DNA of 64,000 nt, taken from positions 14,260 to 78,259 of the forward strand of contig DATHNE010000008.1 of NCBI GenBank assembly GCA_035486355.1, in the 5' to 3' direction. Below, piece by piece: positions 9,667-18,956 of this stretch. Position 1 is the stretch's first letter. Every line of letters begins with the position of its first letter. The DNA is from Palsa-883 sp035486355 (GTDB taxonomy: Bacteria; Pseudomonadota; Alphaproteobacteria; Acetobacterales; Acetobacteraceae). The notes beneath the pieces were generated by a model that was not told the origin of the DNA, did not search any database, and was given only the letters and a program-made list of their open reading frames with translations. The position numbers and the translations under genes were made by a program.

Positions 9667-11157
9667 TCAGCTCAGATACCGCGTGGTCAGATGGCTCTGA
9701 AAGTCCGCAGGGTCGAGCGGCTTGCCGGTGGCGGCGCGCAGCAGATCATTGAAGCCGAGCAGGCTTCCCTTGCCATGCACATTGACGCGCAGCCAGCCGA
9801 CGAGCGGTGACAGATCGCCCTCGCCAAGGGCGGCATCCAGGTCCGGCACCGCGGCGCGGGCCGCGGCCATGAGCTGGGCGGCGGCCATCGCGCCCAGCGT
9901 GTAGCTCGGGAAATAGCCAATCGCGCCGTCATACCAATGGATGTCCTGTAGGCAGCCCTTGCTGTCGTCAGGTGGCCGCAGGCCCAGCAGCGCGGCCAAG
10001 CCGTCGTTCCACGCGCCCGGCAGGTCCGCGACCGCAAGATCACCGGAGATCAGCGCCTGCTCCAAGCGGAAGCGCAGGATCACATGCGCGGGATAGGTCA
10101 TCTCGTCGGCGTCAACGCGAATGTATCCACGCGACACATGACGCCAGAGTCGAGCCAGATTCGCGGGCTCGTAGGGCGCGGCATCGCCGCCGAACGCGGC
10201 ATGCAATCGCGGGCCGAGCCAGCGCAGAAACGGGTCAGACCGGCACGCCTGCATCTCGATGATCAGCGACTGGCTTTCGTGCGCCGCCATACCCGCTGCG
10301 TCGCCGACCGGCAGACGCGCGTAAGCCCTGGGCAGGCCGCGCTCATACAGCGCATGTCCAGTCTCGTGCACCACAGCGAGCACGGCTTGGGTGAAATCCG
10401 CCTCGTCGTAGCGCGTCGTGATGCGCACATCTGTCGGCGTGCCGCCGGAGAACGGATGTGCCGAGCGGTCCAGACGCGCGTGATCGAAGTCGAGTCCGAT
10501 CCGCTCGGATAGGCGGCGGCAGAGGGCTTCCTGCGTCACGATCGGGAACGAGCCGACTGGGCGAAGCGGCACGGGCTGGCGCGCCTGGCGGGCCTCGACC
10601 TCGGGCAGCACGCGGCGCAGAAATGTTTCGTAGGCGGCAAAGACTGGCGCGACATCGGCGGCGCGGACGCCGCGTTGGTAGCCGTCCATCAGTGCATCAT
10701 AGGGCGACAGGGTCAGCGCCGGCGCGAGTGCTGCCGCCTGTTCACGGACGAGTTTCACCACCTCAGCAAGGTGGCCTCGAACCATAGCGAAATCGGAGGC
10801 ACGTCGGGCTTCGCGCCAGACCTTTTCACAGGCGGAATTAGCGCGCGCCTGCGCTTCCACCAGGTCAGCCGGAAGCGCGGTGGCGCGTGTGTGGGCATGG
10901 CGCATCAGATGCAGACTGGCGGCGCGCCACGGATCGGGATCGACCCCTGCCGTTTCGGCAGCAGCAAGATCGTCAGCAACCTCCGTGGCGATCAGCAGCC
11001 CGTGCGACAGCCCGGCCAATACCGCGAGCTGATCGCCGCGCGCCGCGCCGCCACCTGGGGGCATCATCGCCGCGGCGTCCCAGCCCAGCACGGCGCTGGC
11101 CTCGCCGATCGTGGCGATGCGAGTGAATCGTTGCGCGAGGCGAGCATAGGCAGTCAT
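9667..11157 (-). CDS. Carboxypeptidase M32 (thermostable carboxypeptidase Taq family)
   Basis: 496-residue cytosolic zinc metallocarboxypeptidase of family M32, which removes C-terminal residues from peptides. The signature HETGH is at residues 264-268, followed by HESQSLIIEMQ, which supplies the third zinc ligand region; the length matches the usual 490-510. The start MTAYARLAQ at 11157 overlaps the stop of surf1 in an ATGA arrangement, which is why I prefer it over an in-frame ATG 24 bases upstream. It is the last gene of the cytochrome oxidase operon, an unusual place for a peptidase. Confidence 0.9.
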   Translation of the reverse strand: MTAYARLAQRFTRIATIGEASAVLGWDAAAMMPPGGGAARGDQLAVLAGLSHGLLIATEVADDLAAAETAGVDPDPWRAASLHLMRHAHTRATALPADLVEAQARANSACEKVWREARRASDFAMVRGHLAEVVKLVREQAAALAPALTLSPYDALMDGYQRGVRAADVAPVFAAYETFLRRVLPEVEARQARQPVPLRPVGSFPIVTQEALCRRLSERIGLDFDHARLDRSAHPFSGGTPTDVRITTRYDEADFTQAVLAVVHETGHALYERGLPRAYARLPVGDAAGMAAHESQSLIIEMQACRSDPFLRWLGPRLHAAFGGDAAPYEPANLARLWRHVSRGYIRVDADEMTYPAHVILRFRLEQALISGDLAVADLPGAWNDGLAALLGLRPPDDSKGCLQDIHWYDGAIGYFPSYTLGAMAAAQLMAAARAAVPDLDAALGEGDLSPLVGWLRVNVHGKGSLLGFNDLLRAATGKPLDPADFQSHLTTRYLS

Positions 11158-11846
11158 GTCCGCATGGCCTTTCTTGCCCACACGATGAAGATCACCACCA
11201 ATGCCGCCGCCAGGCCATACCAGGTGATCGCGTACGCGAGATGATTGTTCGGCGGGCGTGGCAAGTGTTCAGCGGGGATTGGCAGGCCCTCCGGTGGTGG
11301 GACCCCGAGCGCAATAAGCACGAACGGCGCGACATGATCCAGCCCGAGCGCGGCGCCGATCACCGGCGGGTCCAGCGTGTAGAAATGCCGCCCGCTAATG
11401 TCATCATGCGCGGCAAACCATCCCGGCGTGTCACCCGGATGCACATAGCCGGTCACCGTTGTGACGCCGTCAGGCGTGGCCACCGGGGCTGCCGATTTCA
11501 TCGGGACCCAGCCGCGAACGATCAGGATCGGAGCCCCACCGTCGCGTTGCAGCGGCTCGATCAATAAGGCGCCGAGCTCGGTGCCGACATGCGTGTCGCG
11601 CACCTCGGCACCAAACAGCGCTGCCTTGGTGGGCAGCAACCGGCCCGTGACCGCGACTTTGATGAAGGGCGACGGATCAGTGGGCAATGGCACTGGCGGC
11701 GCGGCCTCGGCGTGCGCGATCTGGGCAAGGATCGCTTCCTTCCACGCCAGCCGGCGCACCTGCCAGGTGCCGAGGCCCAGCAGCACGATCAGCATCACCA
11801 GGGTCATCAGGGCCGGCCCAATCAGGCGGCGGGAGCGCGAGATCAC
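11154..11846 (-). CDS. SURF1-family cytochrome oxidase biogenesis protein
   Basis: 230-residue SURF1/Shy1 protein, an inner-membrane factor that helps insert heme a into oxidase subunit I. An N-terminal helix (ALMTLVMLIVLLGLGTWQVRR) and a C-terminal helix (AITWYGLAAALVVIFIVWARK) flank the periplasmic domain; the LGxWQxxRL signature is present. I take the GTG at 11846, which overlaps the DUF983 stop as GTGA; a longer frame upstream would run antiparallel to reason by overlapping the whole end of that gene. Its stop overlaps the next ATG. Confidence 0.9.
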   Translation of the reverse strand: MISRSRRLIGPALMTLVMLIVLLGLGTWQVRRLAWKEAILAQIAHAEAAPPVPLPTDPSPFIKVAVTGRLLPTKAALFGAEVRDTHVGTELGALLIEPLQRDGGAPILIVRGWVPMKSAAPVATPDGVTTVTGYVHPGDTPGWFAAHDDISGRHFYTLDPPVIGAALGLDHVAPFVLIALGVPPPEGLPIPAEHLPRPPNNHLAYAITWYGLAAALVVIFIVWARKAMRT

Positions 11847-12205
11847 AGCCCCATCTCGGTCTTTCTGTGCTGGTATTGCAACGCGACAAGCGCGGCCTTC
11901 ATCGGCCGCATCATCAGGATCGCGCCGGGTAGTGTCACGACCAGCCACAGCACCGCGTGCACCCAGAGCGGCGGCGAGAAATGGAATTCCACCCAGAACG
12001 CGAGCGACACGACAATCGCACCCAGCACCAGGATCACACCGACCGCCGGTCCATCGCCCGTATCATGCACGCGCAGGTCCAGGCTACAGACCAGGCAACG
12101 CTCTCGCACGGTCAGCACGCCCTGGAACAGCTTTCCCTTACCGCAGCGCGGACAGCAACAGCGCAGCGACGCCTCAAGGACCGAAACCGGCGGATATTCC
12201 GCCAC
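11843..12205 (-). CDS. DUF983 family membrane protein of the cox operon
   Basis: 120-residue protein with an N-terminal zinc-ribbon-like pattern (CCCPRCGKGKLF then CLVC) and two hydrophobic helices (VGVILVLGAIVVSLAFW and HAVLWLVVTLPGAILMM). DUF983 proteins are a regular member of alphaproteobacterial cox operons; the role is presumed to be oxidase assembly. The start is taken as GTG at 12205, 8 bases after the coxC stop, giving MAEYPPVSVLEASL. The ribosome site is weak. The end overlaps surf1 by four bases. Confidence 0.8.
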   Translation of the reverse strand: MAEYPPVSVLEASLRCCCPRCGKGKLFQGVLTVRERCLVCSLDLRVHDTGDGPAVGVILVLGAIVVSLAFWVEFHFSPPLWVHAVLWLVVTLPGAILMMRPMKAALVALQYQHRKTEMGL

Positions 12206-12213
12206 CGGGCCGG

Positions 12214-13065
12214 TCAGCCGCCGGCAAGGACCGGGCTGGCACCGTACCAGTAGATGCAGACGAACAGGAACAGCCACACCACGTCGACGAAGTGCCAGTA
12301 CCAGGCCGCTGCCTCGAAGCCAAAATGGCGCTCCGGCGTGAAATGCCCGGCCCGTGCGCGGAACCAACAGACAATCAGGAAGCAGGTGCCGACGATCACA
12401 TGGAAGCCGTGGAAGCCGGTCGCCAGGAAGAAGACCGACGGATAAATGCCGCCACCCGAGAAATGGAAAGGTGCGTCGGAATACTCGATCGCCTGGCACA
12501 TGGTGAAGCTCATGCCCAGCAGGATGGTCAGGCCGAGGCCCCAGACCAGCCCCTTCCGGTCGCGTTCCAACAACGCATGATGCGCCCAGGTCACCGTGGT
12601 GCCGGACAGCAGCAGGATCATCGTGTTCAGGATCGGCACATGGAACGGATCGAAGGTGTGGATCGTCGACGGCGGCCACACCAGCTGGCCGTTGCCCTGC
12701 GTCTCCGGGAACAGCAGGAAGTTGAAATAGGCCCAGAAGAACGCGACGAAGAACATCACCTCGGACGAGATGAAGAAGATCATGCCGTAGCGCAGGCCCA
12801 GGCGCACCACCGGGGTGTGCATGCCGGGCGTCCGGCTTTCCTTGATGACGTCGCGCCACCACAGGAACATCGTGCTCAGCACGAGGACCGCCCCCAGCGT
12901 CAGCACCCAGTAATTACCGAAATGCGCGGCCATGATGATGCCGAACACGGTGCAGAATCCGCCCAGCGCGCCGACGATCGGCCACGGGCTCGGGTTCACC
13001 AGGTGATAGGGATGATGCAGGCCGTGACCTGCGGGAACCGTGGCGCCGTGCGCGTCGCTGCTCAT
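12214..13065 (-). CDS. coxC: Cytochrome c oxidase subunit III
   Basis: 283-residue, seven-helix subunit III of the aa3-type oxidase, which stabilises subunit I and its proton uptake. Recognisable blocks are HPYHLVNPSPWPIVGALG at the N-terminus, WWRDVIKES, FFWAYFNF, and the closing WYWHFVDVVWLFLFVCIYW. The start MSSDAHGATVP at 13065 fits the family; an open frame extends 25 codons upstream without support. It lies between ctaG and the DUF983 gene in the operon. Confidence 0.95.
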   Translation of the reverse strand: MSSDAHGATVPAGHGLHHPYHLVNPSPWPIVGALGGFCTVFGIIMAAHFGNYWVLTLGAVLVLSTMFLWWRDVIKESRTPGMHTPVVRLGLRYGMIFFISSEVMFFVAFFWAYFNFLLFPETQGNGQLVWPPSTIHTFDPFHVPILNTMILLLSGTTVTWAHHALLERDRKGLVWGLGLTILLGMSFTMCQAIEYSDAPFHFSGGGIYPSVFFLATGFHGFHVIVGTCFLIVCWFRARAGHFTPERHFGFEAAAWYWHFVDVVWLFLFVCIYWYGASPVLAGG

Positions 13066-13174
13066 GCCTGATCCATGCTCGTAGGACCGGGGGAACCGCC
13101 CCGGCACGGCGGACGCATCATGGCGATATCGCGCGTCCATTCAAGGGTGAAACCGATCCTGCGTGGCACCTGAC

Positions 13175-13780
13175 TCATCGGGTCACGACGGGGGCAACAT
13201 AGGGACCGACATGCGGGCCTGCCTTGGCCAGCGCGCCAGTTTTCGCCGCGTCCGCCAGGCTGTGGAAGAAGGTGTAGGACAGCGTGATCACGTGCACGTC
13301 GGCTGTATCGGGATCGGTGGCGATCGCCGGATCAACCCAGAAGCTCACCGGGAACTGCATCTCCTGACCGGGGGAGAGGGTCTGCTGATTGAAGCAAAAG
13401 CAGGCGGTCTTGTGGAAATACCTGCCGACCTTCTCGGGCGTGACGTTGTACAGCGCGATCCCGGTGACCGGTTCGGCGGCGTCGTTGCGGGCGCTATAGA
13501 ATGCGACCTGCTGCTGGCCGAGCTTCAGGCGCACCTGCTCCTGCTCGGGCGCGAAGTGCCACGGCAGACCAGGGCTCACATCCGCGTCGAAGCGCACGGT
13601 GATGGTCCCAGCGGTGGCGCCGGGTGCCGCTTCAGGGCCTATTTGCGGCGTGCCGCCATAGCCGGTGACAGCGCAAAATACGCGATACAACGGAATGGCC
13701 GCGAATGAGGCGCCAACCATGGCGAGCGCCACGCAGCCCAGCACGACCGCCAGTCCCGCATTGCCGCGCCGGCTATTCAT
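13175..13780 (-). CDS. ctaG: Cytochrome c oxidase assembly protein CtaG (Cox11)
   Basis: 201-residue Cox11 homologue that delivers copper to the CuB site of subunit I. It has one N-terminal membrane anchor (AVVLGCVALAMVGASFAAIPLY), then a periplasmic domain with the copper-binding CFCF motif (KTACFCFNQQTL) and the FWVDP segment. Length and layout are normal for alphaproteobacteria. Transcribed after the small 56-aa gene, 13 bases away, and before coxC. Confidence 0.95.
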   Translation of the reverse strand: MNSRRGNAGLAVVLGCVALAMVGASFAAIPLYRVFCAVTGYGGTPQIGPEAAPGATAGTITVRFDADVSPGLPWHFAPEQEQVRLKLGQQQVAFYSARNDAAEPVTGIALYNVTPEKVGRYFHKTACFCFNQQTLSPGQEMQFPVSFWVDPAIATDPDTADVHVITLSYTFFHSLADAAKTGALAKAGPHVGPYVAPVVTR

Positions 13781-13793
13781 GGCGTTGCCCTCG

Positions 13794-13964
13794 TCATCCC
13801 TGCGTCTTCAATTTGACGATGGTGATGGCATAGAACAGGACCGACAGGCCCACCAGAACAACCAGCAGCGCCCAATTGCGGGCGCGCCGCCGACGGGCCA
13901 GTTGCTTGTCCGCCTCATGCCTGGCGGCCGCGTCCGGCTGCGGGGATCGCCGTTCGGCGTCCAT
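13794..13964 (-). CDS. Small single-span protein of the cox operon (CoxF-like)
   Basis: 56-residue protein, MDAERRSPQPDAAAR at the N-terminus, an arginine-rich stretch (ARRRRARN), then a single helix (WALLVVLVGLSVLFYAITIV) and the tail KLKTQG. Position (between ctaB and ctaG), size and topology match the small CoxF/cytochrome oxidase assembly proteins of alphaproteobacterial operons. The start at 13964 is 7 bases after the ctaB stop. No catalytic residues are visible. Confidence 0.75.
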   Translation of the reverse strand: MDAERRSPQPDAAARHEADKQLARRRRARNWALLVVLVGLSVLFYAITIVKLKTQG

Positions 13965-13971
13965 CGCACGC

Positions 13972-14931
13972 TCACCCGACCAACCGGTCGACGGCGAGCG
14001 CGGCGAACAGCACGAACAGATAGAGGATCGAGTACCTGAAGGCAGCGCGCGCCGGGGCGTCACCGGTGAGACTGACACCTGTCGCATCCTGCGCATCGCG
14101 CACCACGCGCCAGACACAGACCAGAAAACCCACGTCCAGGGCCACGGTGATGATCGCATAGACGTGCCCGGCGAAGCCGATTGCCCATGGCGCCAGAGAC
14201 AGAGGCAACAGCAGCAACGTGTAGAGCAGGATCTGTCGGCGGGTCTCCTTGGCGCCAGCGACGACTGGCAGCATCGGCACATTGGCGCGACGATAGTCGT
14301 CGTTGGCATAGAGCGCCAATGACCAGAAATGCGGCGGCGTCCAGAAGAAAACGATGGCGAACAGGATCAACGGCACCACGTCGACCGAGCCAGTTACGGC
14401 GGCCCAGCCGATCACCGCGGGGAACGCACCGGCCGCGCCACCGATCACGATGTTCTGCGGAGTCCGCCGCTTCAGCCACATCGTATAGACAAATACGTAG
14501 AACGCGACCGACAAGGCCAGCACTGACGCGGCGGCGATATTGACCGCGAGGCCCATGATGATGATCGCGGCCACCGCCAGGGTGACGCCGAACCCCAACG
14601 CTTCCCCAGGCGCGATACGCCCGGCCGGGATCGGCCGATTGCGCGTACGATGCATCAGCGCATCGATATCGCGGTCGTACCACATATTGATCGCACCACA
14701 GGCGCCAGCGGCCACGGCGATGCACAGCACAGCGGTGAAGCCCAACACCGGGTTCAGCCGGCCCGGCGCCACCACCAATCCGATCAGGCCCGTGAACACA
14801 ACGAGTGTCATCACGCGCGGCTTGAGCAGCGCGAACCAGTCGCGCAGCTCCGCCGTCTCGAACAGGGTCTCGGAGGCAATGCGCGGCTGGACCGGTTCCA
14901 GTGCGCCGTCGCCGTTGGTCACGCCTGACAT
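13972..14931 (-). CDS. ctaB: Protoheme IX farnesyltransferase (heme O synthase)
   Basis: 319-residue polytopic UbiA-family prenyltransferase that adds a farnesyl group to heme b to give heme o, the precursor of heme a. The first Asp-rich motif NMWYDRDIDALMHRT and the second region YANDDYRRANVPMLP are present, with the LKPRVMTLVVFTGL opening. It lies directly behind coxA (9 bases) and supplies the heme pathway for the oxidase encoded around it. Confidence 0.95.
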   Translation of the reverse strand: MSGVTNGDGALEPVQPRIASETLFETAELRDWFALLKPRVMTLVVFTGLIGLVVAPGRLNPVLGFTAVLCIAVAAGACGAINMWYDRDIDALMHRTRNRPIPAGRIAPGEALGFGVTLAVAAIIIMGLAVNIAAASVLALSVAFYVFVYTMWLKRRTPQNIVIGGAAGAFPAVIGWAAVTGSVDVVPLILFAIVFFWTPPHFWSLALYANDDYRRANVPMLPVVAGAKETRRQILLYTLLLLPLSLAPWAIGFAGHVYAIITVALDVGFLVCVWRVVRDAQDATGVSLTGDAPARAAFRYSILYLFVLFAALAVDRLVG

Positions 14932-14940
14932 ATCCGCGCC

Positions 14941-16539
14941 TCAGCTAATCCGCGGCAGTTCCTCGAAGGTGTGGAACGGCGGCGGGGACGACACCGTCCA
15001 TTCCAGCGTCGTTGCACCTTCGCCCCAGTAATTGTCGGCCAGATGCTCCTTCGAGGTGAAGGTGCGAAACACGACATACAGGAACACGACGAAGGCAGCG
15101 CCACCGATGTAAGCACCGACCGAGGAGATGTAGTTCCAGCCGGCGAACGCTTCCGGATAATCGGGGTAGCGGCGCGGCATACCGGACAGGCCCAGGAAGT
15201 GCTGCGGGAAGAAGGTCAGGTTGACACCAATGAAGGTCAGCCAGAAATGCACCTTGCCCCAGAATTCCGGATACTGGCGGCCCGACATCTTGCCGATCCA
15301 GTAGTAGAAGCCGGCGAAGATCGAGAACACCGCGCCGAGCGACAGCACGTAGTGGAAGTGCGCGACGACGTAATAGGTGTTGTGCACAACCTCATCGATG
15401 CCGGCATTGGCCAGCACGACGCCGGTGACGCCGCCGATGGTAAACACGAACAGGAAGCCGATCGCCCACAGCATCGGCGTCTTCAGCTCGATCGAGCCGC
15501 CCCACATGGTGGCGATCCAGGAGAAGATCTTGATGCCAGTGGGTACCGCGATGACGAACGTCGCGGCCATGAAGTAGGCGCGCGTATCGACGCTGATACC
15601 GGAGATGAACATGTGGTGCGCCCACACCACGAAGCCGACCACGCCGATCGCGACCATGGCGTAGGCCATACCGAGATAGCCGAAGATCGGCTTCTTGCTG
15701 AAGGTGGAGATGACGTGGCTGATGATGCCGAAGCCCGGCACGATCATGATGTAGACTTCGGGATGGCCGAAGAACCAGAACAGATGCTGGAACAGCACCG
15801 GATCGCCACCACCCTGCGGATCGAAAAATGACGTGCCGAAATTTCGGTCGGTGATCAGCATGGTGATCGCGCCCGCCAGCACTGGCACCGACAGCAGCAG
15901 CAGGAACGCAGTCACCAGAATCGACCATACGAACAGCGGCATCTTGTGCAGCGTCATGCCGGGCGCGCGCATGTTGAAGATCGTGGTGATGAAGTTGATC
16001 GCGCCCAGCAACGAACTGGCACCCGCGAGGTGCAACGCAAACAGCGTGCAGTCCATGCCCATGCCGGGTTCATAGGTCGCGTTCGATAGCGGCGGGTACA
16101 GCGTCCAGCCGCTGCCGGACTCACCCATGAACAGACCGGTCATGATCAGCACGAAAGCCGGCGGCAGCAGCCAGAAGCTGATGTTGTTGAGGCGCGGGAA
16201 GGCCATGTCGGGCGCGCCGATCATCAGCGGCACGAACCAGTTGCCGAAGCCGCCAATCAGTGCGGGCATCACCGAAAAGAAGATCATCAGCAGGCCGTGG
16301 CTGGTGATGATGGTGTTCCACTCCTGCCCGGATTCCACAATGTGGTTGCCCGGAAACTGGAGCTGGGCACGCATGACTTCGGACAGGATGCCACCCATCA
16401 GGCCGCCGATGACCGCGAAGCCGATATAGAGCGTGCCGATGTCCTTATGATTCGTGCTGCACAGCCAACGCAGCAGGAATCCGGGCTTATGATCGTGATG
16501 CTCGTGCCCGTGAGCGTCATCGTGGGTGGTCGCCGACAT
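14941..16539 (-). CDS. coxA: Cytochrome c oxidase subunit I (aa3, type A1)
   Basis: 532-residue catalytic subunit of the heme-copper oxidase. The sequence includes WLCSTNHKDIGTLY at the N-terminus, HGLLMIFF (heme a ligand), GHPEVYIMIVPGFG with the type-A1 glutamate, VWAHHMFISG (CuB histidines) and YVVAHFHYVLSLGA (heme ligands). ATGATG at 16542/16539 follows AAGGAG; the second ATG has the better spacing (7 bases) and is used. The His-rich N-terminal tail (DDAHGHEHHDH) is common in the family. It is the second gene of the operon after coxB. Confidence 0.95.
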   Translation of the reverse strand: MSATTHDDAHGHEHHDHKPGFLLRWLCSTNHKDIGTLYIGFAVIGGLMGGILSEVMRAQLQFPGNHIVESGQEWNTIITSHGLLMIFFSVMPALIGGFGNWFVPLMIGAPDMAFPRLNNISFWLLPPAFVLIMTGLFMGESGSGWTLYPPLSNATYEPGMGMDCTLFALHLAGASSLLGAINFITTIFNMRAPGMTLHKMPLFVWSILVTAFLLLLSVPVLAGAITMLITDRNFGTSFFDPQGGGDPVLFQHLFWFFGHPEVYIMIVPGFGIISHVISTFSKKPIFGYLGMAYAMVAIGVVGFVVWAHHMFISGISVDTRAYFMAATFVIAVPTGIKIFSWIATMWGGSIELKTPMLWAIGFLFVFTIGGVTGVVLANAGIDEVVHNTYYVVAHFHYVLSLGAVFSIFAGFYYWIGKMSGRQYPEFWGKVHFWLTFIGVNLTFFPQHFLGLSGMPRRYPDYPEAFAGWNYISSVGAYIGGAAFVVFLYVVFRTFTSKEHLADNYWGEGATTLEWTVSSPPPFHTFEELPRIS

Positions 16540-16570
16540 CATCCGTCTCCTTCGCGCGCCGATCGCGATT

Positions 16571-17488
16571 TCAGCGCAGACCCTGTGCCGCCGCCAACTG
16601 GCTGAACGGCCGATCAACTGTCACCCCACCACCGGCGGCGGGCGCCGCGGAGGCGGTTGCCGGGCTACCGGCGTCCGAGAATTTGGTTTTCGCCTGCACC
16701 AGCCAAGCCTCAAAATCCGCTGGCGACAACGCGCGCACGACGATCGGCATCCGGCTGTGGTTGGTGCCGCAGATCTGGTTGCACTCACCGTAATAGATGC
16801 CCGGCTTGTCGGCCCGGAACCAGGTTTCGATGATGCGGCCGGGAATGGCGTAGCGCTGCACGCCCAGCGAAGGCACAAAGAAGCTGTGGATCACGTCAGC
16901 GCTGGTGGCCAGCACGCGGATGTTCTTGCCCGCCGGCACCACAAGGTCATTGTCCACCGTCAGCAGGCGGAGCTGACCTGGCTTCAACTGGTCATCGGGA
17001 ATGATGTAGCTGCTGAAGTCGATGTTGCCCTTATCCGGGTACGTGTACTCCCAGTACCACTGATGCCCGGTCACCTTGATTGTCATATCGGCGTCGGGGG
17101 TCCGATCCTCATAGTACACCAACCGGAATGACGGGATGGCCATCACCACCAGGATCAGGATCGGGATCACGGTCCAGGCCACTTCGAGGAATGTGTTGTG
17201 GCTGGTCTGGCTGGGGATCGGGTTCCGCTTGGAGTTGTAGCGCGTGATCACCCACACCAGCAGGCCGGCAACGAACAACGTGATGACGGTGATGATCACC
17301 AGCACAAGGTTGTGCAGGTCTATTTCCTGCACCTTCAGCGGGCCACCGGCGGCCTGCATGCCCATTTCCCACGGCTTGGGCGCATACACGGCCTGGGCGG
17401 AGGCTGGGACAATCAGCCCGATCGGGGCGAGAAAGGCGGCAGTCAACGCGACCAGTAGCCGTCGGAGGTAGAGCATCGACCCGTTCAT
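16571..17488 (-). CDS. coxB: Cytochrome c oxidase subunit II
   Basis: 305-residue subunit II with a signal peptide (cleavage after ASAQA), two membrane helices and a periplasmic CuA domain. The CuA ligands are all present: VIHSFFVPSLG and the cluster ECNQICGTNHSRMP (two Cys, Glu, His, Met). It accepts electrons from cytochrome c, perhaps the anchored cytochrome encoded at about 33.6 kb. It is the first gene of the oxidase operon; the 157 bases upstream would hold the promoter. Confidence 0.95.
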   Translation of the reverse strand: MNGSMLYLRRLLVALTAAFLAPIGLIVPASAQAVYAPKPWEMGMQAAGGPLKVQEIDLHNLVLVIITVITLFVAGLLVWVITRYNSKRNPIPSQTSHNTFLEVAWTVIPILILVVMAIPSFRLVYYEDRTPDADMTIKVTGHQWYWEYTYPDKGNIDFSSYIIPDDQLKPGQLRLLTVDNDLVVPAGKNIRVLATSADVIHSFFVPSLGVQRYAIPGRIIETWFRADKPGIYYGECNQICGTNHSRMPIVVRALSPADFEAWLVQAKTKFSDAGSPATASAAPAAGGGVTVDRPFSQLAAAQGLR

Positions 17489-17645
17489 CCCACTTGCGTC
17501 CCGCCGAGCCGCTCAAAGGCCCGACCTCTGGAGTGTGGAGCTACCGGACCCTTTGCGCCAGATCAAGGTCCAGACGCACCGCCTGGAATAATCTGACTGG
17601 TTTGTTGCGAGGTTCGCTGCGACCGCCAGAAAGGGCGGCGAGCTG

Positions 17646-18329
17646 CTAGTTCGGCAGCCGAACCAAGGTGAAGATGCCGAATGGTGGTACCGACGTCGCG
17701 GTCGCGTGCTCGCGGTCTTCGGAGCCAAGCAAGGCGTCCATGGCGAAATCAGGATGCCAGCCCAACGCGCGCGACGCCGGAGCCATCGCGCGTTCCACCC
17801 ACCACCGCGGCCCCGCTTCCGCGGCGAAGTGATTGACGAACAGGATTGTGCCGCCCGGACGCACGACCCGGCGCATCTCCGCGAGCAGCCGCGGCGGGTT
17901 CGGCACCACGGAGGCGACGAACATCGCCACGGCAATGTCGAAGCTGGCGTCGGCGAAATCGGTCGCCTCGGCGTCCATCTCCCGCAGCGCGTCGACATTG
18001 CGCAGCCGCAGCTCCGCCACCCGCTTGCGTGCCTGGGCCAGCATTTCGGCTGACAGATCGATGCCCGTGATCCGCTTTTCCGGCAGATAGCGCGGCAGAG
18101 CGAGGCCGGTGCCCACCCCCACCTCAAGCACGCGCTCCCCCGGCAGGCGATTGGCCAGGCCAACCGCTCGTCGACGACCAAACGCGGAAACCCCGCCGAA
18201 TACAGCGTCGTAGACGCCCGCCCAGCGGCGATAGGCGGCGCGAACGGCGTCCGCGTCGAGCGCGGTGCGCGGACCATCGCCCGGACCAGAGCCAGACGCG
18301 TGACGCGACGGCAGCAGCGTGTGACTCAT
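17646..18329 (-). CDS. Class I SAM methyltransferase, PmtA-like
   Basis: 227 residues from MSHTLLPSRH. It has the SAM motif I VLEVGVGTGLALP, motif II-like GIDLSAEMLAQARKR and a VVRPGGTILFVNHF block. The N-terminal YRRWAGVYDAVFGG segment is characteristic of the phosphatidylethanolamine N-methyltransferases of Rhodobacter/rhizobial PmtA type, which make phosphatidylcholine at the membrane. Function is inferred from that resemblance; a quinone-type methyltransferase cannot be excluded. Single gene between coxB and the cold-shock gene. Confidence 0.75.
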   Translation of the reverse strand: MSHTLLPSRHASGSGPGDGPRTALDADAVRAAYRRWAGVYDAVFGGVSAFGRRRAVGLANRLPGERVLEVGVGTGLALPRYLPEKRITGIDLSAEMLAQARKRVAELRLRNVDALREMDAEATDFADASFDIAVAMFVASVVPNPPRLLAEMRRVVRPGGTILFVNHFAAEAGPRWWVERAMAPASRALGWHPDFAMDALLGSEDREHATATSVPPFGIFTLVRLPN

Positions 18330-18517
18330 GGTGGGACGATTCCCTTCTGCGTGTTGCGTAGACAACGAACCCAAGTCACGCAAGCCTTGATGGCGCGAAG
18401 GGACCGCCGGGGCCTGAGCAAAGCCCAGGTCCCGTTGCGCCGGCATGACGCCGCAGACGCGAACAACCGCCGCCTGGCCGTGCGCCGGGCGGTTCGCAAC
18501 GGTGGCCCGCGGATGGG

Positions 18518-18727
18518 TCAGTCGGACTGGTGGAGATTCACCGCCGCCGAACGTCCATTCTGCTGTTGTTCGACCTCGAAGCCGATTTTCTGTCCCTCGC
18601 TCAAACTGCGCAGCCCCGCCTTCTGAACCGCGCTGATGTGAACGAAGATATCCTTGCCCCCGGTATCAGGAGCGATGAACCCATAGCCTTTGGTCGGGTT
18701 GAACCACTTTACGGTGCCCATGGGCAT
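18518..18727 (-). CDS. Cold-shock domain protein (CspA family)
   Basis: 69-residue single cold-shock domain with both RNA-binding motifs: KGYGFIAP (RNP1) and DIFVHIS (RNP2), starting GTVKWFNPTKG. It binds single-stranded RNA/DNA and acts as an RNA chaperone. Either Met1 or Met3 could be the start; AAAGGCG lies 8 bases before the first ATG. It lies 230 bases downstream of gcrA in the same orientation. The C-terminal tail VNLHQSD departs from the usual end and is short. Confidence 0.9.
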   Translation of the reverse strand: MPMGTVKWFNPTKGYGFIAPDTGGKDIFVHISAVQKAGLRSLSEGQKIGFEVEQQQNGRSAAVNLHQSD

Positions 18728-18956
18728 CGACGCGTCGCCTTTCTGCCTGCGGACGCGTTTGTCGGACGCGCCCTGGTGAACAGGGGCATCCCGACCTGAT
18801 GTCAGCCTACCGGTAGGAACGCCCTTCCCTTCGGCGGCTTGCCGTCCTCGTTAGAGCGCGGGACGCCAATGGCCACCGGGGCGGACGATAGCCATAACAC
18901 CGGCCCGATCGCAACGAATCCCGACAGGGCGGGTCGGATTTTGCAAGCGCGAAAAG

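Noticed and set aside
11461..13071. 536-codon plus-strand open frame
   Set aside because: It lies antisense to surf1, the DUF983 gene and coxC, is rich in Arg/Gln/His and low-complexity, and has no domain; it is a mirror of GC-rich coding sequence.
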